A stretch of DNA of 64,000 bases. Origin: Alcaligenes faecalis. Lineage in GTDB: Bacteria > Pseudomonadota > Gammaproteobacteria > Burkholderiales > Burkholderiaceae_B. The position numbers were made by a program, and so were the translations under genes. Positions 1 through 7,229 of the stretch are shown one piece after another; the first letter of the stretch is position 1, and each line of letters starts with the position of its first letter. A model generated the notes under the pieces. It was not told the origin of the DNA. It saw nothing but the letters and a program-made list of their open reading frames with translations, and made no database searches. The stretch is taken from the NCBI RefSeq assembly GCF_041521385.1, contig NZ_CP168006.1, positions 2,459,095-2,523,094 of the forward strand, read 5' to 3'.

Positions 1-108
1 GCTGTGGCTGTGGCTGTGGCTGTGGCTGTGGCTGTGGCTGTGGCTGTGGCTGTGGCTGTGGCTGTGGCTGTGGCTGTGGCTGTGGCTGTGGCTGTGGCGG
101 TGGCTGTC
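1..108. repeat. Hexanucleotide microsatellite, at least 16 perfect GCTGTG units
   Basis: Bases 1-96 are 16 uninterrupted GCTGTG units. Two imperfect units (GCGGTG, GCTGTC) follow to 108. The tract continues off the left edge, so the true copy number is unknown. In the minus-strand RHS frame each unit is ACA GCC, i.e. Thr-Ala. The unit length is a multiple of three, so slippage would change linker length without shifting the frame. Confidence 0.95.
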
Positions 109-875
109 GGCGCAGTTGCCGCTGCGGTCGCTGCCTTTTCTTCTTCTGCCGTTTCCGTTGCCCTTATTGCCGTTGTGACATCGGCTAGGGGCCTGGTTTG
201 AGCTTGGTGTTGCCCTGGCTCTTGCTCTTGCTCTTGTTCCTGCTTCTGTGGCGGCACTTGCTGTTGCGCTTGGCTTTGCCAGTCAAACACCAGCGTTTGG
301 CCCAAATGATTACGCACAGTCTTAACCGCATACGCCTGCGGATGCGTGCCTGGAAGCCGCTCTATATCCAGCCACTGTTGGGGCGAAACACGCACGTGGA
401 TTAACCAGCCCTGTTCGTCAAACCTAAGAATCAAGCCATGCGGGCCTTGCCAGAACCAGCCTGTACTTTGCTCCTGTGCCGGTGGGTACAGGCGAGTCTG
501 TCGCCCGTCTGGCATAAACAGGGCATGTCCTTGCTGTCGCAATTGCAGGTCGTAGTTCAAGGCCCAGCCAGTTTGCCCAAGTGTCGGTGTAGGATTGCGC
601 CCCTGCCCATTCCAGTGACGCTGCAGTTGCAGCAAAGGCCAGGCCTGGCTTAGCGGCAGGTCCGTATCGCTTTGGTATTTTTGCCCGCTGAGCAAGTCCA
701 CTGGATTGAGCAAACCCAGATCTGCTGCGGGCTCGGCCTGCTCCCCCAGGGCGGCTGCTGGCGCGCAGCGAGTGGAAGCCGGTGGCAAGGGGCATTCAAG
801 TGAGTTTTGTGACCAGGCCAGGGATGGGAAGGCAATCAAGAGCAAGATTAGCCAAGGCAGGAACGCGGCAGGCAT
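1..875 (-). CDS. RHS-type secreted protein, N-terminal part (3' end outside window)
   Basis: An open frame of 291 codons reads leftward from an ATG at 875 and has no stop before the window edge. A GGAGAG Shine-Dalgarno sits about 6 bases upstream. Residues 1-22 form a signal peptide (short start, hydrophobic run, cleavage near AWSQ). Residues 57-67 (NPVDLLSGQKY) and the following D-LPL...LQRHWNG match the opening of DUF6531-type RHS/YD-repeat proteins. After about residue 195 the chain becomes Gln/Glu-rich, then Ala/Thr-rich, and ends at the edge in a long Thr-Ala repeat encoded by a hexanucleotide tract. RHS proteins often end in variable toxin domains, but that region lies outside the window. 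Family assignment rests on the N-terminal motif alone; the Thr-Ala linker is unusual. Confidence 0.72.
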   Translation of the reverse strand, partial: MPAAFLPWLILLLIAFPSLAWSQNSLECPLPPASTRCAPAAALGEQAEPAADLGLLNPVDLLSGQKYQSDTDLPLSQAWPLLQLQRHWNGQGRNPTPTLGQTGWALNYDLQLRQQGHALFMPDGRQTRLYPPAQEQSTGWFWQGPHGLILRFDEQGWLIHVRVSPQQWLDIERLPGTHPQAYAVKTVRNHLGQTLVFDWQSQAQQQVPPQKQEQEQEQEPGQHQAQTRPLADVTTAIRATETAEEEKAATAAATAPTATATATATATATATATATATATATATATATATAT

Positions 876-972
876 GAAGGACTCTCCAAGACGGGGGAAA
901 TCCTGCTATCTTGCAGGTGTGTGTATCCTGAAAGTCGAATCGGAAACACAAAGATCCATAAGGAGAAACCGT

Positions 973-1320
973 ATGCTAGTCGTCTTTAAAAGCAAAGCCG
1001 CCGCCGATGTGCTGATGTTCTCCGAACATGCCATGCCTATTCTCCGGGCCGCAGGGCGCTCTTATCCCGATGGTTTGCCCGAGCGTGGCGTGTTCACGGC
1101 AGAGCAATTGTCCGAAGCCATTGGCAATATTGAACGAGCGATTGGGCAAGACCGGGAAAACAAGCATTCGCCCCACGAGGACGAAGACGATGAAAAGGAA
1201 CACCCGATGTCCCAGGTCGTCAGCTTCAGCCAACGCGCCTATCCGTTGCTGGATATGTTGCGCCAGGCGAATAACACTGGCGTGCCGGTCATGTGGGAGC
1301 CGGCAGATAGTTCCTGGTAG
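973..1320 (+). CDS. DUF1840 family protein
   Basis: A 115-residue protein starting at the ATG at 973 behind AAGGAGAAACC. The open frame extends further upstream, but those codons overlap the start region of the divergent RHS gene and lack a ribosome site. The N-terminus MLVVFKSKAAADVLMFSEHA and the C-terminal half (AYPLLDMLRQANNTGVPVMWE) match DUF1840, a small family of unknown function in Betaproteobacteria. The middle is highly acidic and His/Glu-rich (around residues 60-75), typical of the variable linker in this family. No membrane segment or catalytic motif is visible. It is divergent from the RHS gene and followed by a hairpin terminator. Confidence 0.85.
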   Translation: MLVVFKSKAAADVLMFSEHAMPILRAAGRSYPDGLPERGVFTAEQLSEAIGNIERAIGQDRENKHSPHEDEDDEKEHPMSQVVSFSQRAYPLLDMLRQANNTGVPVMWEPADSSW

Positions 1321-1333
1321 TCCCTGGAATGTC

Positions 1334-1361
1334 GGCCTGCCGACAATTTGGCAGGCCTTCT
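1334..1361 (+). terminator. Hairpin terminator after the DUF1840 gene
   Basis: GGCCTGCC (1334-1341) pairs with GGCAGGCC (1350-1357) across an 8-base loop and is followed by a pyrimidine-rich TTCTTTGCTT. Confidence 0.6.
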
Positions 1362-1406
1362 TTGCTTAAGCTCCAAAGTTGATCTATTTTTTTTCGGAGA
1401 TCGTCT

Positions 1407-1727
1407 ATGAGCGCTATGGTGCTTGTGATCTTTAGTCCTCGCCAGCACATAGAGCTGGTCACTCCTATACAAACCATTGATCCGGAAAGCGGCAAGCAGT
1501 CGCGCGACTGGTTCGATCGCACCTGGCAAGAGCTGGGCTGTGAACCCTTACGAGCCAGTGGCAAAGTGCTGTTGCTGGACAAGATTATGGGTGTGGCCGA
1601 TGCCCTGGGTTATACGATGCTGTCGCAAGATGATGAGCGCGCCCAGGAATTTGCACGCCATTGCTTGCAAGCGGTGGGCTCCATGCAGGTCACCGTGGAT
1701 TTGCCGGGTTTGGCGGTCACGTACTGA
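1407..1727 (+). CDS. Small conserved-looking protein of unknown function
   Basis: A 106-residue acidic cytoplasmic protein starting at ATG 1407, with GGAG about 8 bases upstream. It has no signal peptide, membrane segment or recognised motif. The sequence begins with a hydrophobic strand (MVLVIFSPRQHIELV) and later has a helical, charged stretch (QDDERAQEFARHCLQAVGS), consistent with a small alpha/beta fold. It sits between two hairpin terminators, so it is probably monocistronic. I do not recognise the family. Coding is supported by the ribosome site, normal codon use and its own terminator. Confidence 0.65.
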   Translation: MSAMVLVIFSPRQHIELVTPIQTIDPESGKQSRDWFDRTWQELGCEPLRASGKVLLLDKIMGVADALGYTMLSQDDERAQEFARHCLQAVGSMQVTVDLPGLAVTY

Positions 1728-1743
1728 TCAGGCCAAGGCAATG

Positions 1744-1773
1744 GAAAACCGGCTCTGTAGGGCCGGTTTTTTT
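1744..1773 (+). terminator. Rho-independent terminator
   Basis: AACCGGC and GCCGGTT form a GC-rich stem around a short loop, followed immediately by a run of T residues (1767-1773). Confidence 0.85.
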
Positions 1774-2055
1774 ATGTCTTTTTGAATGTTTTTGGGCTTG
1801 TAAGGCTGTTGGTTTGCAGTTGATGCTGCAGTCACAGTCACCATCATCGGCATCATCGCCGTTATTGTCGCTGCCAGCACCAGTACACGGGGCAGCTATA
1901 CCTTAAGCATTTGCACGGCTGTCGACCCAGCTTCGTTCCGGCCTGAGTTCCAGTTACACAACGCATAGGCTCAGTCCCCAAGGGCTTATTACAATCCAGC
2001 AGATTCAGACTTGGCCTTAGCCGGCATAGTCAGCAACCCTGTCACCCGAAGCAAT
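1774..2055. other. Intergenic stretch without a recognised gene
   Basis: About 280 bases between the terminator at 1744-1773 and the YwqG-like gene. It contains a short low-complexity ATCATCGGCATCATCGCC-like run near 1840-1860. No ORF with a convincing ribosome site, no RNA gene and no clear promoter were found. An in-frame TTG at 2011 could extend the next gene but has no Shine-Dalgarno. Confidence 0.5.
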
Positions 2056-2820
2056 ATGGATCTCAAAACGCTAGAAAAACACCTTGATGCCTCGCCGCTG
2101 CTGCAAGCGCATAAACAGTATTTCCTGGATTTGGCGCAGCCAGCGGTTGCGATCCATTTGGGTAAGGACAAGGGCCAGCCCTTGCAAAGTCGTTTTGGTG
2201 GTCAACCTATGGTGCCCCCCGGTTTTACATGGCCCGAGCATCCTGACGGCCATTATCTGTTTGTTGGCCAGATCAACTTCGCGGAATTGCCCAAGGGGCC
2301 GGATCGCCCGGCTGATTTGCCCAGCAGCGGGCTGCTGTCACTGTTCTACGGTTTCGATGAAGACGATGCCATTTTCTGGCGTGACCAGGACTATCCCAAG
2401 GCTTACTACTGGCCAGACACCAGCGGTTTTCAGGAGATCCAGGCGCTCCACTGTTGGAGTACCCGTAGCTGGGCGCTGCAGTTTGAAAACTGTATCGACA
2501 TTGCGCGTCATGAAGAACTGCGTCAGGATTGGCCAGTGCCTTTCGAGCAGCTCTACGACTGGTTCGATAAGCTGGAAGAAAACGGTGATTTGCCTGGCGA
2601 CTATCTGTTGGGCCGTCCTTCCTGGGACAGCCTGGCTTATGACCCTACGCCCAATCAGGTGGAGCATCCAAGTCAATCGCGCTGGCGCTCCTTGCTGACC
2701 GTACAGTCGCACGAAAAACTGCATTGGTGCTGGCAGGATGGTGCCCGCCTCATGGTTTTTATCGAGGACGATAAATTGCGGGCCAAAGACTTCAGCCGTT
2801 TGCAGGTTGACTGCGGCTAA
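2056..2820 (+). CDS. YwqG-like (DUF1963) protein
   Basis: A 254-residue cytoplasmic protein. The start is taken at the first ATG (2056); an in-frame TTG at 2011 is possible. Diagnostic stretches are SRFGGQPMVPPGFTWPEHPDG (split here at about residues 45-65), the following YLFVGQINFAELP, and LLSLFYGFDEDD. These match DUF1963, whose members are often described as cytoplasmic proteins of unknown function. The C-terminal part (VQSHEKLHWCWQDGARLMVFI) is the family's closing strand pair, which reads water/ice-like D-G-GRLYFFI in relatives. It has no operon partner and no function can be assigned. Confidence 0.8.
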   Translation: MDLKTLEKHLDASPLLQAHKQYFLDLAQPAVAIHLGKDKGQPLQSRFGGQPMVPPGFTWPEHPDGHYLFVGQINFAELPKGPDRPADLPSSGLLSLFYGFDEDDAIFWRDQDYPKAYYWPDTSGFQEIQALHCWSTRSWALQFENCIDIARHEELRQDWPVPFEQLYDWFDKLEENGDLPGDYLLGRPSWDSLAYDPTPNQVEHPSQSRWRSLLTVQSHEKLHWCWQDGARLMVFIEDDKLRAKDFSRLQVDCG

Positions 2821-2925
2821 GGGCAATCAAGCCAAGCCAAGGTGGATGTTTGCGCTGTCGTCGATGCGGGTTTCACTTCGTTGCTGGGTTTGCCGCGTGT
2901 TGAGATGAGCAGTCATGTTGCGCCC

Positions 2926-2952
2926 ACGAAAAACCCGCCTTGTGGGCGGGTT
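2926..2952 (-). terminator. Terminator for leuA (minus strand)
   Basis: AACCCGCC (2932-2939) pairs with GGCGGGTT (2945-2952). On the minus strand the stem is followed by a short T-run (A residues 2929-2933 on plus), so it acts in the leuA direction. Confidence 0.75.
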
Positions 2953-3061
2953 GCGGGCAGAGCGACGATAAGTCGGGCTGCGAAAGCGGGTCAGGCGCGG
3001 CCGGGATGGGCCGGGCGGGCGCTGGAGTGGGATCACCACCCCAGTCGCGACATAAAGACAG

Positions 3062-4762
3062 TTAGACGGTGGTCGCTTCAGCTTCTTGCTGGGCGATGGT
3101 GTGGCGGTTAACCGCGCTCAAGATCGCCAGGAAGGAAGAAGTCACGATGTCAGCGTGGATGCCCACACCAAAGCCCGATGGGCTGTCGCCGATACGCATT
3201 TCCACGTAAGCGGCAGCGCGGGTTTCAGCACCGGAACCAATGGCGTGCTCGTTGTAGTCCATGATCTTGATGGACATATCCAAGGCATTCACAAAGGCAG
3301 AGATCGCGCCTTCGCCCGAGCCCTTCAAGGTGCGAACCTGGCCATCGTGCTCCACATCCACTTCAATCGTGAATTGCTGGCCGCTGTCGGCGTGTGGCTG
3401 GCTGATGATGTTGTGCTTGAGCAGCTTGTAGTGCTTTTTGCAGTTCAGGTATTCGGACTCGAAAATGCCGTACACGTCTGCAGGTGTGACTTCCTTGCCG
3501 GAGGAGTCGGTCACGCGTTGAATGGCGCGGCTGAATTCGATTTGCATGCGGCGTGGCAAGACCAGACCGTGCTCTTGTTCCAGCAGGTAGGACACCCCGC
3601 CCTTGCCCGACTGGCTGTTGACACGGATAACGGCATCGTAGCTGCGGCCCAGATCGGCCGGGTCGATCGGCAAGTAAGGCACTTCCCACAATTCGTCAGG
3701 TTTTTGCTGAGCCAAACCTTTTTTGATGGCGTCCTGGTGGGAGCCGGAGAAGGCGGTAAAGACCAGGTCGCCCGCGTAGGGGTGACGGGGGTGGACGGGC
3801 AACTGGTTGCAGTACTCGGCGGTGCGGCGCACTTCGTCGATGTCCGAGAAGTCCAGCTCAGGGTCCACACCCTGGGTGTACAAGTTCAGTGCCAAGGTCA
3901 CCAGGCAGACGTTGCCGGTGCGCTCGCCGCTACCAAACAAGCAGCCTTCGATACGGTCTGCGCCCGCCATCACGGCCAGTTCAGCCGCCGCTACGGCGGT
4001 GCCACGATCGTTGTGCGGGTGTACGCTCAAGGTCACGTTGCTGCGCTGTTCCAGATTGTTGTGCATCCACTCGATTTGGTCGGCGTACATATTGGGTGTG
4101 GTGGCCTCAATGGTGGCGGGCAAGTTCAGGATGACGCGCTCGTCGGCGGCGGGATTCCAGGCTTTGACCACCGCGTTACACACGTCCAGCGCAAATTCAG
4201 GCTCGGTGGTGCTGAACACTTCAGGCGAGTATTCGTAGCCCCATTGGGTTTGCGGGTACTTGGCCACTTCGCTTTTGACCAGACGTGTACCGGTCAAGGC
4301 AATTTCCTTGATCTCGTCCTTGCTCAAGTTAAAGACGACTTTGCGAAAGGCTGGCGCACATGCGTTGTACAAGTGAATGATGGCGCGTTTGGCGCCCGCT
4401 GCGGCTTGGACTGTGCGCTTGATCAGGTCTTCACGCGACTGCGTCAGGACGATGATGGTGACGTCTTCAGGAATACGGTTTTCATCGATCAGCTTGCGAA
4501 CGAAATCGAAGTCGGTCTGCGATGCGGACGGGAAACCGACCTCGATTTCCTTGAAACCGATGCTGACGAGTTGCTCGAAAAAGCGCAGTTTGCGAGCCAC
4601 GTTCATGGGCTCGATCAGGGACTGATTGCCGTCACGCAAGTCAGTGCTCATCCAGATGGGCGCTTTGGTAATGCGCTTGGACGGCCAGGTGCGCTCAGCG
4701 AAGTCGCGATCAAAGGCGACAAAAGGACGATACTTTTGAGAGGGATTTTTCAGCATTGCCAT
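3062..4762 (-). CDS. leuA: 2-isopropylmalate synthase (long form)
   Basis: A 566-residue enzyme condensing acetyl-CoA with 2-oxoisovalerate, the first committed step of leucine synthesis. The length matches the long (type 2) form. [10 protein letters not shown] (about 40-49) carries the metal-binding Asp and catalytic Arg of the TIM barrel. HPHNDRG (about 250) supplies the metal-binding His pair, and [12 protein letters not shown] is the conserved barrel C-terminal segment. The C-terminal third, from about residue 430, is the regulatory leucine-binding domain that mediates feedback inhibition. No leuB, leuC or leuD is adjacent. Upstream lies a short leader ORF with consecutive leucine codons (4895-5047), suggesting attenuation control as well. 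A minus-strand terminator follows. Confidence 0.97.
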   Translation of the reverse strand: MAMLKNPSQKYRPFVAFDRDFAERTWPSKRITKAPIWMSTDLRDGNQSLIEPMNVARKLRFFEQLVSIGFKEIEVGFPSASQTDFDFVRKLIDENRIPEDVTIIVLTQSREDLIKRTVQAAAGAKRAIIHLYNACAPAFRKVVFNLSKDEIKEIALTGTRLVKSEVAKYPQTQWGYEYSPEVFSTTEPEFALDVCNAVVKAWNPAADERVILNLPATIEATTPNMYADQIEWMHNNLEQRSNVTLSVHPHNDRGTAVAAAELAVMAGADRIEGCLFGSGERTGNVCLVTLALNLYTQGVDPELDFSDIDEVRRTAEYCNQLPVHPRHPYAGDLVFTAFSGSHQDAIKKGLAQQKPDELWEVPYLPIDPADLGRSYDAVIRVNSQSGKGGVSYLLEQEHGLVLPRRMQIEFSRAIQRVTDSSGKEVTPADVYGIFESEYLNCKKHYKLLKHNIISQPHADSGQQFTIEVDVEHDGQVRTLKGSGEGAISAFVNALDMSIKIMDYNEHAIGSGAETRAAAYVEMRIGDSPSGFGVGIHADIVTSSFLAILSAVNRHTIAQQEAEATTV

Positions 4763-4894
4763 GGGGATACCTGTCGGACAAAAAGTGTTGGTTACTTCTT
4801 GCCGTCACCAGCGATTGCAGCATTTACGTAGGCCGGTGGCGGCACAAATGACGTAGATGTGGCTGAGTATTGGCTGCCGAACTGCCACAGGACG

Positions 4895-5047
4895 CTAGGC
4901 CCGGCAACCGGACGCTAGTAGTAGCAGTTGGAATAGGCTGGAGGCAGGGGCCGCAGAACGGCCTTCACGCACGGAACGCAACAAGGCTGCTTCAGCGGCA
5001 GGGCTGAAACCTTGGCAAGCGTAGGAGAATTGGCGTGCGTGAGTCAT
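4895..5047 (-). CDS. Putative leucine leader peptide upstream of leuA
   Basis: A 50-codon frame opens at ATG 5047 and ends with TAG at 4895. Its translation begins MTHARQFSYACQGF and ends SSLFQLLLLASGCRA. The four adjacent Leu codons (4916-4927 on plus) read CTG CTA CTA CTA. CTA is rare in this GC-rich genome, and the run lies about 10 codons before the stop. This is the architecture of leucine attenuator peptides such as enterobacterial LeuL. The frame lies between the 5087 membrane protein gene and leuA in the same orientation, about 130 bases ahead of the leuA start. A stem TGTGGC/GCCACA follows the stop, but a clear U-tailed terminator is not obvious, so the switching mechanism is inferred. 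Confidence 0.6.
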   Translation of the reverse strand: MTHARQFSYACQGFSPAAEAALLRSVREGRSAAPASSLFQLLLLASGCRA

Positions 5048-5086
5048 GACCGTTAGTCAAACACAAAAAAAACAGGAAGGCAAGGG

Positions 5087-5641
5087 TTAGGCTTGTGGCT
5101 CGTGGCGTTCGTAGTCGGCTTGCAGCAGGCGGCTTTGTTGCTCGGCCAGTTCAATTTTGCTAAAGCGCCCGGAGCGCAACTCGCTATGGGCTCGTTGTAA
5201 ATCGCCCACAGTTAATGGGCTACGCTGGTCGGGCCAGCACCACAAAATGACTTCACGGGCTGGACGGCTGAGCGATCGGGCCAACTGAGCCACGGTGGAC
5301 TCGTCGATAATGCGTTGCTGGTTGCGTTGCATGACCCTTTGTATAAAGCCATACAAAAGATAGGCAATAATGAGGGTTATGACGCCCACGACGGTCCACC
5401 AGAAAAACGGGTTGTATTGCTTGATCAGCGCCAGGTTTTGAATGCTCAAAGCCTGCAGGCCGGAGTAATCCAGGCCACGCCCGAAGCTGATAAGACGGTT
5501 GAGCAGGTCCCACCAGATAATGGCTACGACGGCAGTGATGACGGTGCAGATAATAGTGGCTGTGGCGCACAGCTTGAACAGAGTGCTACGCAGGGCCTGA
5601 CTATCGTTGGCGGTGGGTGTCTGGGCGTTGTCAGTTTTCAT
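5087..5641 (-). CDS. Two-helix inner-membrane protein of unknown function
   Basis: A 184-residue protein. Transmembrane segments lie at about residues 25-46 (ATIICTVITAVVAIIWWDLL) and 80-100 (FFWWTVVGVITLIIAYLLYG). The charged C-terminal domain (about 105-184) is rich in Arg and Gln. The C-terminal half contains STVAQLARSLSRPAREVILWCWPDQR, which looks like a small helical cytoplasmic domain. I do not recognise a named family. Its ATG (5639-5641 on plus) abuts the divergent rpoN start region, so the two genes share an extremely compact promoter zone. The start is well constrained because no other in-frame ATG lies upstream. Confidence 0.7.
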   Translation of the reverse strand: MKTDNAQTPTANDSQALRSTLFKLCATATIICTVITAVVAIIWWDLLNRLISFGRGLDYSGLQALSIQNLALIKQYNPFFWWTVVGVITLIIAYLLYGFIQRVMQRNQQRIIDESTVAQLARSLSRPAREVILWCWPDQRSPLTVGDLQRAHSELRSGRFSKIELAEQQSRLLQADYERHEPQA

Positions 5642-5657
5642 GGAAACGATTGTACCT

Positions 5658-7043
5658 ATGCTTACGCGTCAGTCACTAGATTTACGCCAGCAGCAAACGC
5701 TGGTTTTGACGCCGCAATTGCAACAGTCTATTAAAGTGTTGCAGCTATCGGGGGCCGAGCTGGAGCAGGAGTTGGCTCAAGCTTTGCTGGATAACCCCTT
5801 GCTGGAACGTTTGGACGTGCAGATGGATGTCGCCGCTGAGCCATTGCCCGAAGCCGCTTCGGGCGAGGCGGAATCCTCGTGGGCGAGTCTGGAGTTTCCC
5901 AAGCATCAAGGAGATTCGGACGACCCTGATTGGACCCCTGAATCGGCCATTGCTCAGGACCTGGCTGCGTACTTAAGCGAGCAGTTGGGACTGTTGCGTT
6001 TGAGCGACCGTGACCGGGCTTTGGCCCAGTTGTTGATCGATGAGCTGGACGATAATGGCTACCTGCCTGTCTCTTTGGAAGAGGTGCTGGCTTGCCTGCC
6101 CGTCGAGTTGGATATTGATGAAAGTGATTTACGCTGCGCGCTGGCACAGGTGCAGTCACTCGAGCCAGCAGGAGTCGGTGCGCGGGATCTGGCCGAGTGC
6201 CTGGGCTTGCAACTGATGCAACAGGCCCAGCAACTGGAGCCAGCCTTGCTCGATTGCGCCCGTTATCTGGTGCGCGAACATGTCAGCGTTTTGGCCTCGC
6301 CCAGCCAACTGCGTCAGCGTTGTGCAGGCCACTATCCGGCTGAACTGGTCGAGCGGGCCCATCATTTGGTTTTGAAACTAGATCCCAAGCCGGGGCGTGC
6401 CTGGACGCAGAACGTCTCAGCCTATGTGGTGCCGGACGTGTTGTTGATCCGTGGCAAGGGTCGTTGGCAGGCCGCTTTGAATCCTTTGGCCGTGCCGCGT
6501 CTGCAACTGGTGAACCTGCACGATTATGAAATTGAAGCGCACCCTGCGTTGTTGGCAGAGCGTCAAAAAGCCACCGGCTTGCTGCGCAGCCTTAACAGCC
6601 GTTTTGTGACGATTTTGCGAGTGGCCCAAGCCATTGTGCAGATGCAGCAGGACTTCTTTACGCAGGGTGTGTCGGCGCTGAAACCCATGCAATTGGCCGA
6701 TTTGGCCGCTGATCTGGATTTGCATGAGTCCACAATTTCGCGCGCAACACGGCAAAAGTACATGCAGACGCCGCATGGGGTGATGGAGCTTAAACAGTTC
6801 TTTACCGTGGGTTTGTCCAGTGCTGATGGCAAGGCTGATCTGTCCGCGGCGTCGGTGCGGGCACAGATCGCGCAGATGATTCGTGACGAGTCGCCTGCCA
6901 AGCCTTTGTCGGATCAGCAGATTACGGATCGCTTGCAGGCTCAGGGTTTGACCTTGGCACGCCGTACGGTGGCTAAATATCGGGAAGCGGAAGGCCTGGC
7001 ACCGGCCTCACAGCGCAAGATGCGGGCGGCGGCTGGGGTGTAG
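5658..7043 (+). CDS. rpoN: RNA polymerase sigma-54 factor
   Basis: A 461-residue sigma-54 that directs RNA polymerase to -24/-12 promoters and needs enhancer-binding activators. The Gln-rich region I (LRQQQTLVLTPQLQQSIKVL, about residues 8-27) is intact. Core-binding and HTH regions follow, and the diagnostic RpoN box ARRTVAKYRE is near the C-terminus (from about residue 435). The start is taken at MLTRQSLDLR (5658). An in-frame ATG at 5640 would add six residues and overlap the ATG of the divergent gene. No lptB or hpf neighbour is present, unlike the usual proteobacterial arrangement. Targets are probably nitrogen and transport genes, but no clean -24/-12 site was found in this window. Confidence 0.96.
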   Translation: MLTRQSLDLRQQQTLVLTPQLQQSIKVLQLSGAELEQELAQALLDNPLLERLDVQMDVAAEPLPEAASGEAESSWASLEFPKHQGDSDDPDWTPESAIAQDLAAYLSEQLGLLRLSDRDRALAQLLIDELDDNGYLPVSLEEVLACLPVELDIDESDLRCALAQVQSLEPAGVGARDLAECLGLQLMQQAQQLEPALLDCARYLVREHVSVLASPSQLRQRCAGHYPAELVERAHHLVLKLDPKPGRAWTQNVSAYVVPDVLLIRGKGRWQAALNPLAVPRLQLVNLHDYEIEAHPALLAERQKATGLLRSLNSRFVTILRVAQAIVQMQQDFFTQGVSALKPMQLADLAADLDLHESTISRATRQKYMQTPHGVMELKQFFTVGLSSADGKADLSAASVRAQIAQMIRDESPAKPLSDQQITDRLQAQGLTLARRTVAKYREAEGLAPASQRKMRAAAGV

Positions 7044-7123
7044 GAGCTGCCCGCCGTAGCCGCTCAAAGATTCTTGGCCCGTCAAGCGCCTTACCACCTT
7101 GGCTGGCAAGGCCTTGAAAACAA

Positions 7124-7163
7124 TAAAAAAACAGGGCCTGCATACACGCATGAACAGGCCCTG
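7124..7163 (-). terminator. Terminator downstream of the TonB receptor (possibly bidirectional)
   Basis: CAGGGCCTG (7132-7140) and CAGGCCCTG (7155-7163) form a 9-bp stem. On the minus strand it is followed by a run of seven T residues (A-run 7125-7131 on plus). It lies between convergent rpoN and the receptor gene. Confidence 0.8.
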
Positions 7164-7229
7164 CAAAAGCGGAGTTGAACCATGCTAGCCAGACGGAGTC
7201 ACTGGATCGCAGGGTTCTCGCTGGTCTAT

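Noticed and set aside
4..201. Plus-strand frame encoding a long Ala-Val repeat
   Set aside because: It is the antisense of the Thr-Ala repeat in the RHS gene; it has no ribosome site, while the minus frame has a signal peptide and family motif.
3086..4831. Long open frame antisense to leuA
   Set aside because: Composition (His/Val/Gly/Asp-rich) is that of an antisense shadow of a GC-rich gene; leuA explains the region completely.
4763..4894. U-tailed terminator expected between the leu leader and leuA
   Set aside because: Only a TGTGGC/GCCACA stem and weak pairings were found; no convincing terminator stem with T-run.
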